Shown: positions 7,349 through 10,747 of the stretch, piece by piece
How positions within the stretch are numbered: the stretch's first letter is position 1
Layout: the number at the start of each line of letters is the position of its first letter
Source of the DNA: JBDHHQ01 sp039586035
GTDB taxonomy: Bacteria > Gemmatimonadota > Gemmatimonadetes > Longimicrobiales > Gaopeijiaceae
DNA length: 10,747 bases
Assembly: GCA_039586035.1 (NCBI GenBank)
Contig: JBDHLD010000102.1
Coordinates: forward strand, 1 to 10,747
Direction: 5' to 3'
Translations under genes and position numbers: made by a program
The notes under the pieces: model-generated
What the model was told of the DNA's origin: nothing
Database searches by the model: none
The model's input: only the letters and a program-made list of their open reading frames with translations

Positions 7349-7423
7349 TCAACGGCGATCCTGGTGGTGAAGCGAGTCGAGAAGCTGTTGGACCCCCGTC
7401 AGCGAGGCAGGGTCGAGCATCAT
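7349..7423 (-). CDS. Possible small ORF or gene remnant between ligase and glycosyltransferase
   Basis: Seven nucleotides after the ligase stop, tandem ATGs (7423 and 7420) open a 24-codon frame reading MMLDPASLTGVQQLL then DSLHHQDRR, ending in TGA 7351-7349. Roughly three quarters of the third codon positions are G or C. The same frame stays open upstream through the Arg/Pro-rich end of the ligase, with equally natural-looking codons but no start codon. The TGA overlaps a TTG (7352) that opens another 20-codon frame (ITALGGLRIHYDRPLQETS), whose TGA overlaps the glycosyltransferase TTG at 7293. No ribosome-binding site is evident. I do not recognise it. It may be a real tiny coupled ORF, the relic of a decayed gene, or a sign of a sequencing indel. 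Confidence 0.2.
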   Translation of the reverse strand: MMLDPASLTGVQQLLDSLHHQDRR

Positions 7424-7430
7424 GCGGGGC

Positions 7431-8954
7431 TCAGCGCCGTCGGTGCGGAAGCGATGTGCGGTACACTCCGGTCGGTCCAGGGGCGCCCTCCAGACGGTCC
7501 GGACCGACCTGCTGCCGATAGGAGCGCGGGGGCGATCGCTCCAGGGGGACGGGGGCGCCTCTACGCCTGAGGCGAGGTCGGGAATTCGCGTCCCGATCCA
7601 CGAGCCTACCAGCCGCGAGAACCAGCCCCAAGATCAGCCAGAAGAACTTGTTGGTGTGCGTCTCGTCGTAGAATCCGATGAGCAGCTGCACGACAAACGC
7701 CAGGCCGATCGCGTAGGTCAGCATGAAGCGCTGTGACGCCGGATCTCCGCGATACAGCAGCCACCCCCGCCAGAGACCGCGCGAGGCAAGGAACAAGAGC
7801 GCACCCCAGAGCAGAAGCCCGGGAATGCCCAACTCCGCCAGAATGAGCGGATACGAGCTGTGGGCGCTTCGCGCGTTGAGGTAGAACCGATCGCGTCCCG
7901 TCACCTCGAACTGGTACCTGTCACGGAAGTACGAGCCATAGTTGGCGTATCCCACCCCTCTGACCGGGTGGTCGGCGAAGATGGCCAGGGCCACCTTCAT
8001 GTGGTAGCCGCGGCCGCTCATTCTCGGATCGAGGCTGTCGTCCGGGGACACCATACCCTGTACATAGGGACCGATCGTCTCGATGCGGTCCATCACCTTG
8101 TCGGCCGGAATGATGGCCACCCCTGCGATCACGGTCACTGCCACCATGATGGCGAGTGGCGTACGGCCCACGCCGGTCCTGAGGGACTCCCACAGCACGA
8201 GCGTGAACACCAACGGGATGAGGAGGAAGCCCATGCGAGACAGGGTGCTCGTGACTCCGAGCACCGCCAGTCCCAGATACACGACACCGATCACCCGCCA
8301 CAGGGTGCGTTCGCGGGGGGACCGCACCAGGTAGAAGCCGAAGGGCATCAACGTCACCAGCGCCATCGCGGTCGCGTTGATTCCCCCCGTTACCCCCTCG
8401 CCCGCCCTGCGTACGCCCAGGCTCAGCGTCTGGCTGACCGTCAGCAGAGCAGCGGCCATTCCGGAGAGGACCAGGACCCGCACGATCCACTCGACGGCGT
8501 TCCACGAGCGCAGGAGGTCGAACATCACGACGGCGAGCGCCAGAAGCAGCACCAGACGCTGTAGCTGACCCTGGACGCCCGCGAAGTACTCGGCCCACCA
8601 GAGTGACACCCCGGCGAGTCCGACGAACGCCATCGCCGCCCAGATCCACCGCTCGGTGAGCAGCGGCCACCAGGACTCCTGGCGAAGGAGTCTGACCACC
8701 GTCCAGGACAGCACCACGAATGCACCGACCAGCTTGGTGATCGTGTTGCCGCCCACAAGGAAGACGGCCTCCAGGGGAATCGTGAACACCAACAGAGCCA
8801 CGCCGACGGTGGGATTGAAGAACAGGAGGAATCCCCCCAACGCCGCAGGCACCACGATGAGGGCGAGGGGTCCGAGCAGACTGGCGGCCAACCCGATGAC
8901 GGTCGCGAACAAGACGAACACGACTGGCAGGACCGCGGCCTTCGGTCGCTTCAT
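7431..8954 (-). CDS. O-antigen ligase/polymerase family membrane protein (Wzy_C type)
   Basis: 507 residues with about a dozen hydrophobic segments between 8 and 450, interrupted by one large hydrophilic loop (about 284-365). That is the architecture of the O-antigen ligase/polymerase superfamily (PF04932: WaaL, Wzy, PglL relatives). Supporting motifs: STLSRMG (236-242) at a membrane edge, DHPVRGVGYANYG (328-340) in the loop, and AHSSYPLILAELGIPG (364-379) just after it, holding the conserved loop histidine (His365). The role would be polymerising undecaprenyl-linked repeats or ligating the glycan to an acceptor at the outer face of the inner membrane; sequence alone does not separate the two. 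ATG 8954 has only a weak AGG 8 nt upstream. After the last membrane segment (434-450) comes a tail of about 55 residues that is unusually rich in Arg and Pro (RPRLRRRG, ERSPPRS) and may be read out of frame. Confidence 0.87.
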   Translation of the reverse strand: MKRPKAAVLPVVFVLFATVIGLAASLLGPLALIVVPAALGGFLLFFNPTVGVALLVFTIPLEAVFLVGGNTITKLVGAFVVLSWTVVRLLRQESWWPLLTERWIWAAMAFVGLAGVSLWWAEYFAGVQGQLQRLVLLLALAVVMFDLLRSWNAVEWIVRVLVLSGMAAALLTVSQTLSLGVRRAGEGVTGGINATAMALVTLMPFGFYLVRSPRERTLWRVIGVVYLGLAVLGVTSTLSRMGFLLIPLVFTLVLWESLRTGVGRTPLAIMVAVTVIAGVAIIPADKVMDRIETIGPYVQGMVSPDDSLDPRMSGRGYHMKVALAIFADHPVRGVGYANYGSYFRDRYQFEVTGRDRFYLNARSAHSSYPLILAELGIPGLLLWGALLFLASRGLWRGWLLYRGDPASQRFMLTYAIGLAFVVQLLIGFYDETHTNKFFWLILGLVLAAGRLVDRDANSRPRLRRRGAPVPLERSPPRSYRQQVGPDRLEGAPGPTGVYRTSLPHRRR

Positions 8955-9057
8955 GACTTCAGCCTAAGCATGATCTGTCACAGGTGAAGTCCTTACATAC
9001 CCGCATGTTGAGTCCCCGTATCCGTCCGACTCGTGATCGCACGTCACAGCGTCGACA

Positions 9058-10413
9058 CTATCGTGGAGAGCGGGCATTCGCCATCGGGACACCTGGGCCG
9101 GGGTAGCGGCTACGAAGCTCCCGACCCAACGCCAGGCCCTTGTGGACGCACTTGTCGGAGTTGATGTACTCCCAGTCTCCGAAGCGGCCCACGGTATGGA
9201 TGTCGTGCTCCTCGAGCCATCCACGAATGCCCGCCACGAGCTCGGGACGCTGATGCGTGTACACCGGGTAGGCGTATTTCACGTCGACGTGGCTTCGCCA
9301 CACGATGTCTTCCGGACCCTTCAAGATACCCAGGTCCGTGAAGAACTCGATCTGTCGGTCCGCGATGCGCTCGACGTCCACCGGCTTCTCGGGCGACAGC
9401 GACACCTCGCACATGATGGCGTGCCGATCCCGTGCCCGCAGGCCGTCGGACGAGTTGTGGTTGAACGCCATCTTGTGGGCGGGGATGTCGGGGTCGGCCG
9501 AGTAGATCCTCTGGATCTCCGTCTCGAGGCGTCGGCCCACGAGCAGCAGCTCGACCCGAAGTGACATGTATTCCAGAGCATCGGCCATCGCTACGACCTG
9601 GGCCGGCGTTCCCTCGACGACCCGGACAAGCTCGGGCAACGGCATCGTGGTTACGAGGAAGTCCCAGCTGAAGGCGCGACCATCACGGGCGTGGGCGACC
9701 CGGCCCACCGGATCGACGCGGACGATTTCAGTGTCCGTCTGGACCTCCGGCACGTGGTGCGCCAGTGCCCGGAAGATCTCGACGAATCCCCCGTCCTGCG
9801 GGTAGCCGACGCGTGTATCGGCCTGCAGAGGCTTCCGTGCGCCGCCGCTCGTGTCGAACCGCTCCTGCTCTCCTTTGGGCGCCGCGACCCGCTCGGCGGT
9901 CCATTCGCACGAGATCTTCTTGATGTCCCGCGCCCACAGCTTCCGGTTATAGGGCAGCATGAAGTGCTCAGCGATGCCCTGCCCGAACTTCTGAACGATG
10001 AACTCCTCGAAGTTCCGGGGCGGGGGCCCCTCGGCCGCCTGGGTCACGGCCCTGAGGCCGGCTTCGCACTCGGCGACGACGGCTGGATCGGGTATGGCGT
10101 CGAAGCTCTTCTGGAAGGGGTACGGCAAGAGCGTGCCGTGGGAAAACACCCGAGCGTCCCTCTGCTGCAGGAACAAGCCGCCATCGAGCACACCATCCAC
10201 CAGCTCCCTCACGTGGGGATGCGGCGTATGGAACGAGTGTCCACCGATGTCGAAGAAGCCCCCGTCCTGCTCGACGGAGCGACAGAGACCCCCGACTTCC
10301 TCTTCCTTCTCCAGGACCAGCGTGTCGCCCTGGAGCTCGTGAGCCACGGCAAGTCCGGCCGGCCCTCCGCCGATGATCAGTCCTCGAACGCGTCGCATAT
10401 GTTCCCGTTTCAT
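9058..10413 (-). CDS. FAD flavoprotein resembling eukaryotic-type UDP-galactopyranose mutase
   Basis: 451 residues from ATG 10413. The frame is open further upstream, but the Rossmann strand VRGLIIGGGPAGLA begins at residue 9, so the extra upstream residues are unlikely; ATG 10398 is an alternative. FAD-binding marks: GGGPAG (15-20), Glu35 ending strand 2, and EVGGLCRS (39-46). The body resembles fungal UDP-galactopyranose mutase as I recall it: GGHSFHT (57-63) for the histidine loop, LPYPFQ (96-101), FEEFIV...GIAEHFMLPYN (135-156), YNRKLWA (155-161), AERVAAP (173-179), and GRFGDWEY (409-416). Residues matching known UGM substrate contacts are present (His59, Tyr98, Gln101, Asn156, Trp160, Arg175, Tyr382, Tyr416). 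However, Lys314 appears where the second catalytic-site arginine is expected. Predicted reaction: UDP-galactopyranose to UDP-galactofuranose, or a similar ring contraction, in the cytosol. Relatives are often labelled protoporphyrinogen oxidase-like. It sits 46 nt after the sulfatase gene and 103 nt before the ligase. Confidence 0.78.
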   Translation of the reverse strand: MKREHMRRVRGLIIGGGPAGLAVAHELQGDTLVLEKEEEVGGLCRSVEQDGGFFDIGGHSFHTPHPHVRELVDGVLDGGLFLQQRDARVFSHGTLLPYPFQKSFDAIPDPAVVAECEAGLRAVTQAAEGPPPRNFEEFIVQKFGQGIAEHFMLPYNRKLWARDIKKISCEWTAERVAAPKGEQERFDTSGGARKPLQADTRVGYPQDGGFVEIFRALAHHVPEVQTDTEIVRVDPVGRVAHARDGRAFSWDFLVTTMPLPELVRVVEGTPAQVVAMADALEYMSLRVELLLVGRRLETEIQRIYSADPDIPAHKMAFNHNSSDGLRARDRHAIMCEVSLSPEKPVDVERIADRQIEFFTDLGILKGPEDIVWRSHVDVKYAYPVYTHQRPELVAGIRGWLEEHDIHTVGRFGDWEYINSDKCVHKGLALGRELRSRYPGPGVPMANARSPR

Positions 10414-10459
10414 GATGATTCGCAGTCGTTGGCGAGGGTCGGTTACCGGCCCAGCGCCG

Positions 10460-10747
10460 CTACAGGTATCCGAGCGCCTCCAGGCGCTCTTGCAGATCGG
10501 TGAGATCCGACGCTTCGCTGACCACACGTTCGGGCCAGGAGCCGAGCCCCTCCGCCATGGCCGCGGTGCAGCGCTCCAGGATCTCGGGCAACTCCTCCGT
10601 CCGGTCGTGGATCTCTTCAGGGTCCTCGATCAAGTCGTACAACCATGTGTTGCCGGATCGATCCATCACCAGCTTGTGCCGACCGTCGGAGGCGGCCCGC
10701 AGCGGCCGGTTCAGCCGAGCCGTATCGACATCGGGGAAGCGCCGCTC
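10460..10747 (-). CDS. Sulfatase family protein, C-terminal 95 residues (N-terminus outside window)
   Basis: An open frame enters from the right edge in phase and ends at TAG 10462-10460. It reads SDGRHKLVMDRSG, then TWLYDLIEDPEEIHDR, and closes with LTDLQERLEALGYL. This order (Lys-Leu strand, LYDL-x-x-DP-x-E, a helix of acidic and leucine residues, and a terminal LxALGY) is the standard C-terminal signature of type I, formylglycine-dependent sulfatases. The catalytic Cys/Ser-x-Pro-x-Arg motif and metal site would lie beyond the window, so activity cannot be checked. A signal peptide, if any, is also out of view. It is the first visible gene of the - strand operon, 46 nt before the mutase-like gene. 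Other alkaline-phosphatase-superfamily members remain possible, but the tail fits sulfatases best. Confidence 0.75.
   Translation of the reverse strand, partial: ERRFPDVDTARLNRPLRAASDGRHKLVMDRSGNTWLYDLIEDPEEIHDRTEELPEILERCTAAMAEGLGSWPERVVSEASDLTDLQERLEALGYL

Noticed and set aside
7860..8564. + strand open frame of 234 codons opposite the ligase gene
   Set aside because: The His/Arg/Gln-rich translation is typical of antisense reading of a membrane-protein gene. The - strand product has coherent membrane segments and family motifs.
9033..9047. Imperfect palindrome GTGATCGCACGTCAC upstream of the ligase gene, resembling a CRP-type site
   Set aside because: The spacing between the half-sites is 7 rather than 6 nt, flanking bases do not match, and no convincing promoter hexamers lie beside it.
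10414..10527. 38-codon N-terminal extension of the mutase-like protein to a start at 10527
   Set aside because: It overlaps the end of the sulfatase gene, has no resemblance to the family, and the FAD-binding strand begins right after ATG 10413.

Overview
The window comes from a GC-rich bacterial chromosome (roughly two thirds GC by eye). A Gemmatimonadota-like host is my best guess. It rests on a probable lipoprotein with an ACGGDG-type N-terminus followed by a bacterial Ig-like (Big_2) domain and a polysaccharide-lyase domain, which is a familiar style in that phylum. No rRNA or other phylogenetic marker is present, so this stays an inference.

Layout. The left 2.3 kb is on the + strand and holds two tandem paralogues: the last 100 residues of one secreted beta-helix/pectate-lyase-like protein (1-303), then a complete homologue (509-2338). 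The gap between them has a candidate sigma70-type promoter and a short leader ORF. From 2381 to the right edge, everything is on the - strand and converges on the lyase genes. Read in transcription order, this block is: C-terminus of a sulfatase (10747-10460), a FAD flavoprotein resembling the eukaryotic type of UDP-galactopyranose mutase (10413-9058), an O-antigen ligase/polymerase-type membrane protein (8954-7431), three GT4-type glycosyltransferases (7293-6028, 6031-4778, 4731-3520) and a polysaccharide pyruvyl transferase (3523-2381). Spacing is tight: two 4-nt overlaps, other gaps of 46, 46, 103 and 137 nt. It therefore looks like one operon whose beginning lies beyond the right edge.

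How the genes fit together. The - strand block is part of an exopolysaccharide, capsule or O-antigen locus. The mutase-like protein could supply UDP-galactofuranose. The glycosyltransferases would build a lipid-linked repeat, the pyruvyl transferase would add an acidic ketal, and the membrane protein would polymerise or ligate it. No flippase, outer-membrane exporter, tyrosine kinase or priming transferase is in the window, so the locus must continue elsewhere. The two secreted lyase-like proteins next to it may trim or turn over the same polymer, as AlgL does for alginate; this is inference from position.

The most notable points are the eukaryotic-type mutase-like enzyme with a lysine where a catalytic-site arginine is expected, the lyase pair with a cysteine-bearing Ca-motif tail, and a 137-nt zone (plus the Arg/Pro-rich end of the ligase) that may hide a frameshift or a small gene. 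No stretch over 300 bases lacks a gene, and I saw no tRNA, rRNA, IS element or CRISPR array.
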